Positions 8,651 to 18,624 of a stretch of 64,000 nucleotides of DNA are shown in pieces; positions within the stretch are counted from its first letter, which is position 1; each line of letters starts with the position of its first letter. A model generated the notes under the pieces. It did no database searches. It had not been told where the DNA came from and saw nothing but the letters and a program-made list of their open reading frames with translations. The DNA comes from Ancylobacter sp. Lp-2 (GTDB lineage: Bacteria > Pseudomonadota > Alphaproteobacteria > Rhizobiales > Xanthobacteraceae). Position numbers and translations under genes: made by a program. The stretch is taken from positions 558,001 through 622,000 of the forward strand of contig NZ_JAJALI010000001.1 in NCBI RefSeq assembly GCF_020523795.1. Reading direction: 5' to 3'.

Positions 8651-9250
8651 TCAGGCGGTGCGGGAACGATACACCCAGACGCGCGCCGGCGGCAGGTTAG
8701 CCCAGACGCGCGGGCTGCGATGGGCGTCGAAGCGCTCGGCCTGCAGCGGCACCGGCGAGACCACGGCATAGGTGAACTGGATGAACGGCGCCTGCGGCCG
8801 CGACAGCTCGAAGGACTGGTCGAGCAGGCTGTAGCGCTCCGCCACCGGGCGGGTGAACAGCGGCAGCGAGGACACTACCGCCGCCGCCGGCTTGTCCAGC
8901 ATGCCGTCCAGCGTCTTGCTGATGCCATAGGCGTCGCCGCGGATCACGTTCACGCCGGGAAAGCGCGCCTGCAGCAGCTTGCAGAATTCCGGGTTGTATT
9001 CGATCAGCACCAGCCGCTCGGGTGCGACGCCGCGGGCGAGCAGCGCCGCCGTCACCGGGCCGGTGCCGGGGCCTAGCTCGATGATGGGGCCGTCCGAATC
9101 GGGGTCGACATAGCCGGCCATGGTGCGCGCCAGCGCCCGGCCGGAGGGCGACACCGCTCCGGTGCGCAGCGGATCCTGAAGCCAGGACTGGAGAAAACGG
9201 ACTTCGTCGGGACGTGACTTCGGGCTGTCGGAGCAGGAGCGATGCAGCAT
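8651..9250 (-). CDS. pmtA: Phospholipid N-methyltransferase, PmtA type
   Basis: SAM-dependent methyltransferase of 199 residues resembling rhizobial PmtA, which methylates phosphatidylethanolamine towards phosphatidylcholine. The SAM motif is [16 protein letters not shown], followed by [19 protein letters not shown] (motif II) and [11 protein letters not shown], which matches the family's post-motif region. The segment ahead of it ([16 protein letters not shown]) is also characteristic. There is no membrane segment, as expected for the soluble Pmt class. It lies downstream of dnaJ on the same strand, an arrangement I recall from other rhizobiales. Confidence 0.82.
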   Translation of the reverse strand: MLHRSCSDSPKSRPDEVRFLQSWLQDPLRTGAVSPSGRALARTMAGYVDPDSDGPIIELGPGTGPVTAALLARGVAPERLVLIEYNPEFCKLLQARFPGVNVIRGDAYGISKTLDGMLDKPAAAVVSSLPLFTRPVAERYSLLDQSFELSRPQAPFIQFTYAVVSPVPLQAERFDAHRSPRVWANLPPARVWVYRSRTA

Positions 9251-9415
9251 GCCACTTGGATTCCAGAGCGCCGAAACGACCGGCCGTGAATGAAGGGAAC
9301 GAAAGGCAATCCGCGAAGACTATGCGCGCTATCGGGCAATGTTAAGTCACGGCGATGACGCAGCCGTTACACCCCAATGACGTTCCGGTTGCTACCGATA
9401 CGTCAGTCGCAGGCA

Positions 9416-10558
9416 TCATTCCGCATCCCCGGCGAAGAAATCCTTCACCTTGGCGAAAAAGCCGTGCGCCTCGGGGTGATTTTCCTTGGAGGATTCCGTC
9501 TCGAACTCGGCGAGCAGCTCGCGCTGGCGGCGGGTGAGGTTCTGCGGCGTTTCCACCACCACCTGCACATACATGTCGCCGCGATTGCGGGTGCGCAGCA
9601 CCGGCATGCCCTTGCCGGCGAGCCGGAAGCGCTTGTTGGACTGGGTGCCCTCGGGGATCTTCACCTTGGAGGTGTCGCCGTCGATGGTCGGCACCTCGAA
9701 GGAGCCGCCCAGCGCCGCCGTCACCATGGAGATCGGCGCACGGCAGAACAGGTCGGCGCCGTCGCGCTGGAAGAAGTCGTGCGGGCCGATGGAGAGGAAG
9801 ATGTAGAGGTCGCCCGCCGGGCCGCCGCGCGCGCCGGCTTCGCCCTCGCCGCCGAGGCGGATGCGGGTGCCGTCCTCGACGCCGGCGGGGATGCCGACCT
9901 GCAGCGTGCGCTCCTTGGTGACGCGTCCGGCGCCGGCGCAGGCCGGGCAGGGGTCCTCGATCACCTGGCCGCGACCCTGGCAGCTCGGGCAGGTGCGCTC
10001 CAGCGTGAAGAAACCCTGCGCCTGGCGCACGCGGCCGGCGCCGCCGCAGGTGCGGCAGGAGGTCGGCTGGGTGCCGGGCTTGGCGCCGGTGCCGGTGCAG
10101 GCCTCGCAGGTGATGGAGGTCGGCAGGTGGATGGTGGCATCCTTGCCGCCGAACGCTTCCTCCAGCGTGATTTCCATGTTGTAGCGCAGGTCGGCGCCGC
10201 GCTCGCGGCCGGTGCCTCGCGCTCCGCCGCCGCCGCCGCGCCGGCCGCCGCCCATGCCGAACAGGTCGTCGAAAATGTCGGAGAAGGTGGAGGCGAAGTC
10301 GTTGCCGAAGCCCGGCCCGCCACCGCCGCCATTCTCGAAGGCGGCATGGCCGAAGCGGTCATAGGCGGCGCGCTTCTGCGGGTCCTTCAGCACGTCATAG
10401 GCTTCGCTGATCTGCTTGAAGCGGTCCTCCGCCCCGGTATCGCCGGGGTTCTTGTCGGGGTGCCACTTCATGGCGAGCTTGCGATAGCTCGACTTCAGCT
10501 CCCCGTCCGAGCAGGTGCGGGTCACTTCGAGCAGTTCGTAATAGTCGATCTTGGCCAT
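9416..10558 (-). CDS. dnaJ: Chaperone DnaJ
   Basis: Hsp40 co-chaperone stimulating DnaK ATPase. The 380-residue protein has the J domain with HPD ([10 protein letters not shown]), a Gly/Phe-rich linker (residues about 78-125), four CxxCxGxG zinc-binding repeats ([32 protein letters not shown]) and a C-terminal substrate-binding region. I chose ATG 10558, giving the family N-terminus [12 protein letters not shown]; an in-frame ATG five codons earlier is less typical. It lies 242 bp downstream of dnaK, with a hairpin in the gap. Confidence 0.97.
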   Translation of the reverse strand: MAKIDYYELLEVTRTCSDGELKSSYRKLAMKWHPDKNPGDTGAEDRFKQISEAYDVLKDPQKRAAYDRFGHAAFENGGGGGPGFGNDFASTFSDIFDDLFGMGGGRRGGGGGARGTGRERGADLRYNMEITLEEAFGGKDATIHLPTSITCEACTGTGAKPGTQPTSCRTCGGAGRVRQAQGFFTLERTCPSCQGRGQVIEDPCPACAGAGRVTKERTLQVGIPAGVEDGTRIRLGGEGEAGARGGPAGDLYIFLSIGPHDFFQRDGADLFCRAPISMVTAALGGSFEVPTIDGDTSKVKIPEGTQSNKRFRLAGKGMPVLRTRNRGDMYVQVVVETPQNLTRRQRELLAEFETESSKENHPEAHGFFAKVKDFFAGDAE

Positions 10559-10750
10559 TGGTCGCCGTGCCACCGAATTGTTTCGTCCACCGGCCAGCCG
10601 CTCCGCGCGGATCCCCGGTCAAATCCCAGGGAAGGCGCGCGGCTGGCGGGACATTCGGGCCCGTTACATGCAGGAAACTTGCCGCCGGCCGCCCGGTCCG
10701 CCGGAAAACCGGACGGAAGCTGGACGGCGGTCTGCCCGCATCGTCATTAC

Positions 10751-10782
10751 AAAGCCGCCCCGGAAGCGGACTCCCGGGGCGG
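10751..10782 (-). terminator. Hairpin between dnaK and dnaJ
   Basis: A perfect 9-bp GC stem (CCGCCCCGG at 10755-10763 and its complement at 10774-10782) followed on the minus strand by CTTTG. It lies 19 bases past the dnaK stop. The U-run is short, so it may be a partial terminator or a stabilising 3' end that raises dnaK over dnaJ expression. Confidence 0.5.
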
Positions 10783-10800
10783 GGATTGCGAAAAAGCCGA

Positions 10801-12699
<1,899 letters not shown>

Positions 12700-12839
12700 G
12701 TACATTCTCCTTCTGGCAGGCCGGCCGGACCTCATTGAGCACCCGGAGAGGATGGCATCGGCGCGTTGCGCTGCACCGTCCCCCGGACCGGCCCCCGATA
12801 GATTGGGTACGGCGCTTTGCATCGCGCCGTTCGCCGCCG

Positions 12840-12868
12840 ATATAGGGGCGGCGTTACGCACCTGCAAG
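12840..12868 (-). promoter_or_regulatory. RpoH-type heat-shock promoter of dnaK
   Basis: On the minus strand CTTG (12865-12868) is followed after 18 bp by CCTATAT (12840-12846) and then CGG. This fits the alphaproteobacterial heat-shock consensus CTTG-N17/18-CYTATNTNNG. Predicted transcription would start near 12832, leaving a leader of about 130 nt before the dnaK ATG. Confidence 0.8.
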
Positions 12869-12911
12869 AAGCCTTCTGGGCAAGAAACCGTCCGGGCAGG
12901 AAACCGTCCGG
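12864..12911. repeat. Three 16-bp tandem repeats at the dnaK promoter
   Basis: Three adjoining 16-bp units: GCAAGAAGCCTTCTGG (12864-12879), GCAAGAAACCGTCCGG (12880-12895) and GCAGGAAACCGTCCGG (12896-12911). The first unit supplies the -35 CTTG of the heat-shock promoter. The second repeats that CTTG, but 34 bp from the -10. Confidence 0.85.
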
Positions 12912-12990
12912 GTTGAATCGGAACGGCGGCGGATGTCCGCCCGGCTTCTCCGCGCCGGGGGCGCGCCGCGGGCAAGCCTTGCCGGCAGCC

Positions 12991-13920
12991 TCAGGCCGCA
13001 ACCGCGGTGTCGAGGCCGCGGAACCGCGCCGCCAGCGTCCGGAGCGCCGGCACCTGCGGACCGATTTCCCGCCAGTGGCGCGGATTGAGCTCGAGGATCG
13101 CCGTCACGCCGGGGTTCAGCGTCACCGTCTCCACCACCGCCTGCCAGTCGATGCCGCCCCAGCCGATCGGCAGGTGCAGGTCGCCATCGCCGAAAGCGGC
13201 TGCCTCGGCGGAGGACCGGGTCCACAATTCGCTCGGCCGGCCAAAGCTGTCGTGCAGGTGCAGATGCGCGACATACGGCACCAGCTCGGCGATTTCCGCC
13301 AGCGGGTCGAGGCGTGTCTCAGCGCAGCGGATGAACGCGTGGCTGACGTCGAGCGTCGCCTTCACCGCCGCGTGGTCGATGGCGGCGAGCTGGCCGGCGA
13401 GCTTCAGCGGGCTGGCGGTCTCGCGGGCGCCGCCGGTGCGGAAGACATTCTCCACGCACAGGGTGATGCCTGCGGCGGCCGCCTTGTCGCCGGCACGGGC
13501 GAGTGCATCGCGCTGGCGGGCATAGGCGAGCTCGATGTCGTCGCCGTGCTCGCGCACGATGCCGCTATGGATGACGAGCGTGTCGCTGCCGATGGCGCCG
13601 GTGATCTCGATCGAGGCCTCCAGCACCGCCTCGTGGCGGGCCAGCCGCTCGGGCACGTCCATCAGGTTGATGGCCAGCGGCCCGTGCACGGTGTAGCCGA
13701 GCTTGCGGCCGGACAGCGCACGGGTGAGATCGGCCAGCCGGTCGGTGAGCACGCGGCCGCCGACGATGAGGTGCCAGCCATGCACCGGCAGCTCCACCAC
13801 ATCGACGCCCAGCGCCTCCGCTTCGTCGAGAGAAAGGCCGAGGTCGTCGAACTCGGGACTGCCTTCACGCAGGGAATAGCCACAGGCACGTATGGGGGAA
13901 GCCGGGAGGGGCATCTGCAT
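12991..13920 (-). CDS. Sugar phosphate isomerase/epimerase family TIM-barrel protein
   Basis: A 309-residue protein of the xylose-isomerase-like / AP-endonuclease-2 TIM-barrel superfamily. Putative divalent-metal ligands fall in the expected order: TLVIHSG, ITLCVENVFR, VKATLDVSHAF, HLHLHDSFG and AILELNPRH. No DNA-repair-specific motif is evident, so a sugar or inositol-type isomerase is more likely. Its natural substrate is unknown. It lies upstream of dnaK on the same strand, separated by the heat-shock promoter region, and is probably an independent unit. Confidence 0.8.
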   Translation of the reverse strand: MQMPLPASPIRACGYSLREGSPEFDDLGLSLDEAEALGVDVVELPVHGWHLIVGGRVLTDRLADLTRALSGRKLGYTVHGPLAINLMDVPERLARHEAVLEASIEITGAIGSDTLVIHSGIVREHGDDIELAYARQRDALARAGDKAAAAGITLCVENVFRTGGARETASPLKLAGQLAAIDHAAVKATLDVSHAFIRCAETRLDPLAEIAELVPYVAHLHLHDSFGRPSELWTRSSAEAAAFGDGDLHLPIGWGGIDWQAVVETVTLNPGVTAILELNPRHWREIGPQVPALRTLAARFRGLDTAVAA

Positions 13921-14066
13921 CGTTCGGATTTTCCTTCACTTCGCAGGAGAATGGGCATCGCTGCGCCGCTCGCACGACGCAACTGCGCCCGCAACATGAC
14001 ACGCGAATGTCGGAATCGCCTAATGCCCCAGGGGCATCCGGAGGGTCATCAGGGCCTTGTGCCGCC

Positions 14067-14450
14067 TCACATTTTCGGCGAAATCCAGCCCATCACCGCG
14101 CCCTCGGCGTCCTTCACCACGGCGATGCGGCCAACGCCCGGCACGTCGAAGGGGCCCTTAAGGACCTCGCCGCCGGCCGCCTTGGCCTCCTTGGTGCTGG
14201 CGTCGACATCGTCGACCGCGGCATAGGTCATCCAGTGCGGCGGTATGCGGTCGAATTCCGGGCCACTCATCGGAAACACGCCGCCAATGTCGGCGCCTCC
14301 CTTCCGGATGATCCAGTAGGTGTCGTCGCCCATCGGCATCGGCGCGAAGTCCCATCCCATCAGCCGCCCGTAGAAACCCTTGGCGGCTTCGACATCATGG
14401 CTGTTGAGTTCGTTCCAGACGACGGTACCGTGTTGTGGGGTGTGGGGCAT
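14067..14450 (-). CDS. VOC family protein (glyoxalase/bleomycin-resistance fold)
   Basis: A 127-residue single-chain vicinal-oxygen-chelate protein. The first module has VVWNELNSHDVEAAKGFYGRLMGW and the second MTYAAVDDVDASTKEAKAAGGEVLKG, ending DAEGAVMGWISPKM. Several of the residues that bind metal in glyoxalase I are not obvious, so enzymatic activity is uncertain. It diverges from the GST gene across 218 bp with no other feature that I can support. Confidence 0.85.
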   Translation of the reverse strand: MPHTPQHGTVVWNELNSHDVEAAKGFYGRLMGWDFAPMPMGDDTYWIIRKGGADIGGVFPMSGPEFDRIPPHWMTYAAVDDVDASTKEAKAAGGEVLKGPFDVPGVGRIAVVKDAEGAVMGWISPKM

Positions 14451-14668
14451 GGGTGTCCTCCCTTGTTTGTTCTCGGCGCGGGCGAGCCCGGCCGGCCGCG
14501 TTAACGGCTCGGATACGATACGTTGAAAAAAGCGCGCCGGGTGGTATCGGCAAGCTCGATCCCTGCTGCCATCTTGATGCCGTCATCGCTTGCGATGTCG
14601 CCGGAACCCCTCTAGACCGATCAGCGGACGGCGCTCTTCTCAGGCGGCCGCGCGGCGCTCCCCGGACA

Positions 14669-15358
14669 ATGCAGCTCTATCATCATCCCTTCTGCCAGTT
14701 CTCGCGTTTGATCCGTCTCGCCCTCGGCGAGATGGGAATGGGTCCCGAACTCATCGAGGAGCGGGTGTGGGAACGGCGACCGGGCTTTCTCACGCTCGAT
14801 CCTGCCGGCCAGACGCCGGTGCTGGTGGAGGCGGACGGGCTGGTGGTGCCCGGCGGCACCGTCATCGCCGAATATCTCGACGAGACCTACGGCCATGCGA
14901 TGGGCGATCGTCGCTTGCTGCCCGGCGGCCGCGAGGAACGCATCGAGGTGCGCCGGCTGATGGCGTGGTTCAATGAGAAGTTCTACTTCGAGGTGTCCGA
15001 GCCGCTGGTGCGCGAGAAGGTCTACAAGCGCTTCATGCCGCGCGAGGCGGGCGGCGGTCCGCCGGACATGCCGGCCATCCGTGCCGCGCGCGCCAATATC
15101 CGCTATCATCTCCACTATATTGGCTGGCTTCTGAAGACGCGGAACTGGCTTGGTGGTGATCGGCTCTCCTATGCCGACCTTGCCGCTGCCGCGCATATTT
15201 CCTGCGTCGATTATCTGGGCGACGTGCCGTGGCACGAGGACGAGACGGCGAAGATCTGGTACGCGCGCATCAAGTCGCGCCCGGCCTTCCGGCCGCTGCT
15301 CGCCCTGACCATGGCGGGCATGCCGCCGGCCGCCTGCTACGCGGATCTGGATTTCTGA
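14669..15358 (+). CDS. Glutathione S-transferase family protein
   Basis: A 229-residue two-domain GST. The thioredoxin-like N-terminal domain begins QLYHHPFCQFSRLIRLALGE and includes the cis-Pro segment GQTPVLVEADG. The usual glutathione-contacting acidic-Ser pair is replaced by PGGTVIAEYLDE. The C-terminal helical domain includes SYADLAAAAHISCVDYLG. ATG 14669 gives the family N-terminus; the open frame further upstream is non-coding in style. The stop overlaps the probable start of queG, suggesting co-translation. Confidence 0.9.
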   Translation: MQLYHHPFCQFSRLIRLALGEMGMGPELIEERVWERRPGFLTLDPAGQTPVLVEADGLVVPGGTVIAEYLDETYGHAMGDRRLLPGGREERIEVRRLMAWFNEKFYFEVSEPLVREKVYKRFMPREAGGGPPDMPAIRAARANIRYHLHYIGWLLKTRNWLGGDRLSYADLAAAAHISCVDYLGDVPWHEDETAKIWYARIKSRPAFRPLLALTMAGMPPAACYADLDF

Positions 15359-16536
15359 GCCCCGGCGCGGCCCGATCCCCACAGCCTGCCCGCTCCGCGC
15401 AGGAGGCGAGGGCCCTTCTCATCGATCTCGGGCGCGAGGAAGGCTTCGACGCCATCGGCATCTGCGCCGCTGACGCCATTCCGCAGGCGGCGCCGCGCCT
15501 CGCGCAATGGCTCGCCTCCGGCGCCCAGGGCGACATGGAGTGGCTGGAGGAGACGGCGGAACGCCGCTCCTCCCCTCGCGCCCTGTGGCCGGAGGTGCGC
15601 TCCGTCATCATGCTCGGCCTGAATTACGGCCCGGACGAGGACCCCCGCGCCGCCCTGGCCGACCGTCTGCGCGGTGCCATCTCGGTCTATGCCCGCGGCG
15701 ACGATTATCACGAGCTGGTCAAGGGCAAGCTGAAGCGGATCTGCTCGCGCTTCGTGCCACGCGTCGGCGGTCCGGACCAGGTTGAAGTGAAGGTGTTCGT
15801 CGACACCGCGCCGCTGATGGAGAAGCCGCTCGCCGCGAGCGCGGGGCTCGGCTGGCAGGGCAAGCACACCAATCTGGTCTCGCGCGAAAAGGGTTCCTGG
15901 CTGCTGCTCGGCGCCATCGCCACCACGCTGGAGCTGCCGCCGGACGCGCCGGAGCGCGACCATTGCGGCTCGTGCCGCTCTTGCCTCGACGCCTGCCCGA
16001 CCGGCGCCTTTCCCGCCCCCTACCAGCTCGATGCCCGCCGCTGCGTCTCCTATCTCACCATCGAGCATCGCGGCCCGATACCGCGCGAGCTGCGCCCGCT
16101 GATCGGCAACCGCATCTATGGCTGCGACGACTGCCTCGCCGCCTGCCCGTGGAACAAGTTCGCCAGCCTCGGCCGCGAGGCGCGGCTCGCCGCCCGCGAC
16201 GAGAACCGCAATCCGGAGCTCGCCGAGCTCGCCCGGCTGGATGACGGCGCGTTTCGTGCCCGCTTCGCCAAGAGCCCGATCAAGCGGACCGGGCGGGTGC
16301 GCTTCCTGCGCAACGTGCTCACCGCGATCGGCAATTCCGGCGAGGTCGGTCTCGCCGGCGAGGCCGAGCGCCTCATCACCGATCCGGCGCCGCTGATCCG
16401 GGGTGCGGCGGTGTGGGCGCTCGCGCGCCTGCTGCCGCCGGCCGACTTCGCCCGGCTGGCCGCCCGCCACGCGCCGGCCGAGGCCGATGCCGCGGTGCGG
16501 GCCGAATGGGACCCCTTGCTGGAGAGTGCCGCGTGA
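15355..16536 (+). CDS. queG: Epoxyqueuosine reductase
   Basis: Final step of queuosine tRNA modification: reduction of epoxyqueuosine using cobalamin and two [4Fe-4S] clusters. The cluster ligands are visible in CGSCRSCLDACPTG and YGCDDCLAACPWNK, and the catalytic region includes VKVFVDTAPLMEKPLAASAGLGWQGKHTN. A C-terminal HEAT-like helical region follows. The start is awkward: no ATG, GTG or TTG occurs in frame between a GTG at 15229, deep inside the GST gene, and well into the conserved domain. I place it at CTG 15355, which overlaps the GST stop as CTGA, but 15229 is the formal alternative. The end overlaps the next gene by four bases. Confidence 0.9.
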   Translation: MSPGAARSPQPARSAQEARALLIDLGREEGFDAIGICAADAIPQAAPRLAQWLASGAQGDMEWLEETAERRSSPRALWPEVRSVIMLGLNYGPDEDPRAALADRLRGAISVYARGDDYHELVKGKLKRICSRFVPRVGGPDQVEVKVFVDTAPLMEKPLAASAGLGWQGKHTNLVSREKGSWLLLGAIATTLELPPDAPERDHCGSCRSCLDACPTGAFPAPYQLDARRCVSYLTIEHRGPIPRELRPLIGNRIYGCDDCLAACPWNKFASLGREARLAARDENRNPELAELARLDDGAFRARFAKSPIKRTGRVRFLRNVLTAIGNSGEVGLAGEAERLITDPAPLIRGAAVWALARLLPPADFARLAARHAPAEADAAVRAEWDPLLESAA

Positions 16537-17393
16537 CGACGCTGATCTGCCTCGGCTATGGCTTCTGTGCCCGTGGGTATGCCGCGCGGTTCGGCGCGCG
16601 GTTCGCGCGGCGCCTCGGCACCTCGCGCCAGGGCGAGCGCGAGGAGGGCGGCGTGCGGTTGCTGGCACCGGAGTCGCCGGGCTTTGCCGAGGCGGTGGCC
16701 GGCGCGGCGGCCATCCTCGTCAGCGCGGCTCCGGGCGAGGTGGGCGACCCCTTCCTGCCCGTGCTCGCCGACGCGTTGGGGAGCGGCACCGGCCCGATCG
16801 TCTATCTCTCCACCATCGGCGTCTATGGCGACAGCGCCGGCGCCTGGATCGACGAGAGCGCGCCGCTCGCCGCCGGCAAGCCCCGCGCCGCCCGGCGGAT
16901 CGCCGCGGAGGCTGCCTGGCAAGCGCTGGGCGTCCGCGCCGGCCGGCCGGTGGCGGTGCTGCGGCTCGGCGGCATCTACGGTCCAGGCCGCAACGCGCTG
17001 ATCGACGTTGCCGATGGCAGCGCCCGCTGCATCGAGCGGGACGGCCAGGTGTTCAACCGCATCCATGTCGACGACATCGCCGCCGCCGTCGACGCCGCCT
17101 TCCGCCTCGGCTTTGAAGGCGCGGTGAACGTGGTCGACGACGAGCCCTCCCCGGCCTGCGCGCCGGTGCGCCATGCCGCCCGCCTGCTCGGCCGGCCGGG
17201 TCCGGTCGCTGAACCTTTCGAAGAGGCTTCCGCCACCATGTCGGCGATGGCGCTGTCCTTCTGGGCCGACAACCGCCGGGTGCGCAACGAGCGGCTCAAG
17301 CGAGAGCTGGGCGTCGATCTGGCCTTTCCGAGCTACCGCGAGGGGCTCGACGCGCTGTTCGCCGCCGGCGAGGGAGCCGCGAGCGCCGATTGA
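16533..17393 (+). CDS. NAD(P)-dependent epimerase/reductase of the SDR superfamily, YeeZ-like
   Basis: A 286-residue extended-SDR-like Rossmann protein. The nucleotide-binding turn is LICLGYGFCARGYAARFG. Later family landmarks are YLSTIGVYGD (catalytic Ser/Tyr region), VLRLGGIYGPGRNAL and FNRIHVDDIAAAV. The start is GTG 16533, overlapping the queG stop as GTGA, so translation is probably coupled to queG. The substrate is unknown; it follows queG but is not part of the known queuosine pathway. Confidence 0.85.
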   Translation: MTTLICLGYGFCARGYAARFGARFARRLGTSRQGEREEGGVRLLAPESPGFAEAVAGAAAILVSAAPGEVGDPFLPVLADALGSGTGPIVYLSTIGVYGDSAGAWIDESAPLAAGKPRAARRIAAEAAWQALGVRAGRPVAVLRLGGIYGPGRNALIDVADGSARCIERDGQVFNRIHVDDIAAAVDAAFRLGFEGAVNVVDDEPSPACAPVRHAARLLGRPGPVAEPFEEASATMSAMALSFWADNRRVRNERLKRELGVDLAFPSYREGLDALFAAGEGAASAD

Positions 17394-17396
17394 GGC

Positions 17397-18035
17397 TCAG
17401 GGCCGGGGCGCGAAGGCGCGCAGGAAGGCGTCGACGGTGAAGCGGATCGCCCGGGCGACCGCTTCGGGCGCCGGCCGCCTCAGGTCGCCGAACAGCACCG
17501 GGGTGACGGTCTGAGCATAGCAGCTGCAGATGAACTGCCGCGCCGCCAGTTCCGGCTCCTCGACGGCGAGCTCGCCATCGGCGGATTTGCCGGCCAGCCA
17601 GCGGCTCAGCAGCGCCACGGTGGTCTCGATGCCCGCCTCGTGATAGGCGGCGCCGACGGCCGGGAATTTCTCGGCGGCGCTGATCACCACCCGCAGCGTG
17701 GCGATGTAGTCGGGTTCCGCCATCGCCGCGATGTAGCGCCGGGCGACGGCGGTGAGTTCGGCGCCCACATCGCCCTGCGGGTCGAGCTGGAAGCAGCGCT
17801 CGGCGATATCCGAGCATTTCTCGCGCAGCAGGGCGCGGAACAGCTCCTCCTTCGAGACGAAGTAGGTGTAGAGCGTGCCCTTGGACACGCCGGCCGCCCG
17901 CGCGATCTCGCCCATGCTGGCGCCGTCGAAGCCGCTCGCCAGGAAGACGCCGGCGGCGCCGTCGAGGATCTGCCGGCGCTTGCCGCCCGCGGCGGGAAAG
18001 GTCCAGTCGTTCGGGATGGTGAGGGCGGTGGCCAT
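17397..18035 (-). CDS. TetR/AcrR family transcriptional regulator
   Basis: A 212-residue repressor-type protein. The N-terminal TetR helix-turn-helix spans about residues 18-65 (RRQILDGAAGVFLASGFDGASMGEIARAAGVSKGTLYTYFVSKEELF). The C-terminal ligand domain resembles the AefR-like class. It is convergent with the SDR gene and faces kup across 589 bp; its target and ligand are not evident. Confidence 0.88.
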   Translation of the reverse strand: MATALTIPNDWTFPAAGGKRRQILDGAAGVFLASGFDGASMGEIARAAGVSKGTLYTYFVSKEELFRALLREKCSDIAERCFQLDPQGDVGAELTAVARRYIAAMAEPDYIATLRVVISAAEKFPAVGAAYHEAGIETTVALLSRWLAGKSADGELAVEEPELAARQFICSCYAQTVTPVLFGDLRRPAPEAVARAIRFTVDAFLRAFAPRP

Positions 18036-18136
18036 TGGGGATCATCGCTGCGCGGGGATTCGCCCCGAAATCTAGTACGTTTTCGAATTGTGGTGATCAC
18101 GTTGCCGCTATTGCGGTTGAAGATTTCTCGACCCCG

Positions 18137-18165
18137 CTGACAAAGCCGGCTCACGGGCCTATATA
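18137..18165 (+). promoter_or_regulatory. Sigma-70-like promoter in the gap before kup
   Basis: CTGACA (18137-18142) and TATATA (18160-18165) are separated by 17 bp on the plus strand. Transcription from here would give kup a leader of about 450 nt, or a separate small RNA. The rest of this 589-bp gap holds one strong inverted repeat (18313-18355) and no open frame that I trust. Confidence 0.4.
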
Positions 18166-18312
18166 GCCTCTTGTCGGCTGACCGAACGGTTCAGACGATA
18201 AATTGGATCCAATGTTCCGGCCGCATGACTCTTCGGAGTTCCGGCCGGGCCGGTTGCCGCCGCCGTGAGTCCGAATGGCTCCCGCAAGCCTGAGGGTCGC
18301 TCCGACGGATGG

Positions 18313-18355
18313 TTGAGGGAGGGGAGCTTCCGCCCCCCACGCTCCTCTCCCTCAA
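18313..18355. repeat. Long inverted repeat upstream of kup
   Basis: Two 14-nt arms, TTGAGGGAGGGGAG (18313-18326) and CTCCTCTCCCTCAA (18342-18355), pair with one G-T and enclose a C-rich 15-nt loop. The arms resemble the GGGAG/CTCCC stems found around 50.6 kb. It may be a leader structure or a dispersed palindrome. Confidence 0.65.
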
Positions 18356-18624
18356 ATCTTCCCGGCTTACCGCCTCTGCCTGCCCCCACCGGCATCGATC
18401 CGATGTCTCCGGGACCCGGGTTCCCCAGCGCCGGCCGATGCTTGGCGGACTTTTGGGGAAACACCGCTTGGCGTCGGCGGCGCGCCGCGCTATTGCTGCG
18501 GTGCGCGACTTCCTCCTCATCGTCGGCGTCGATCATGCCAAGGGCCAGTTTGGTGAAATGCGTCCGCAGCCGTCGGGGCGGCCGGTGCCCACTGTGCCGT
18601 CCGTCAGGGGCATAACGAGGCATT

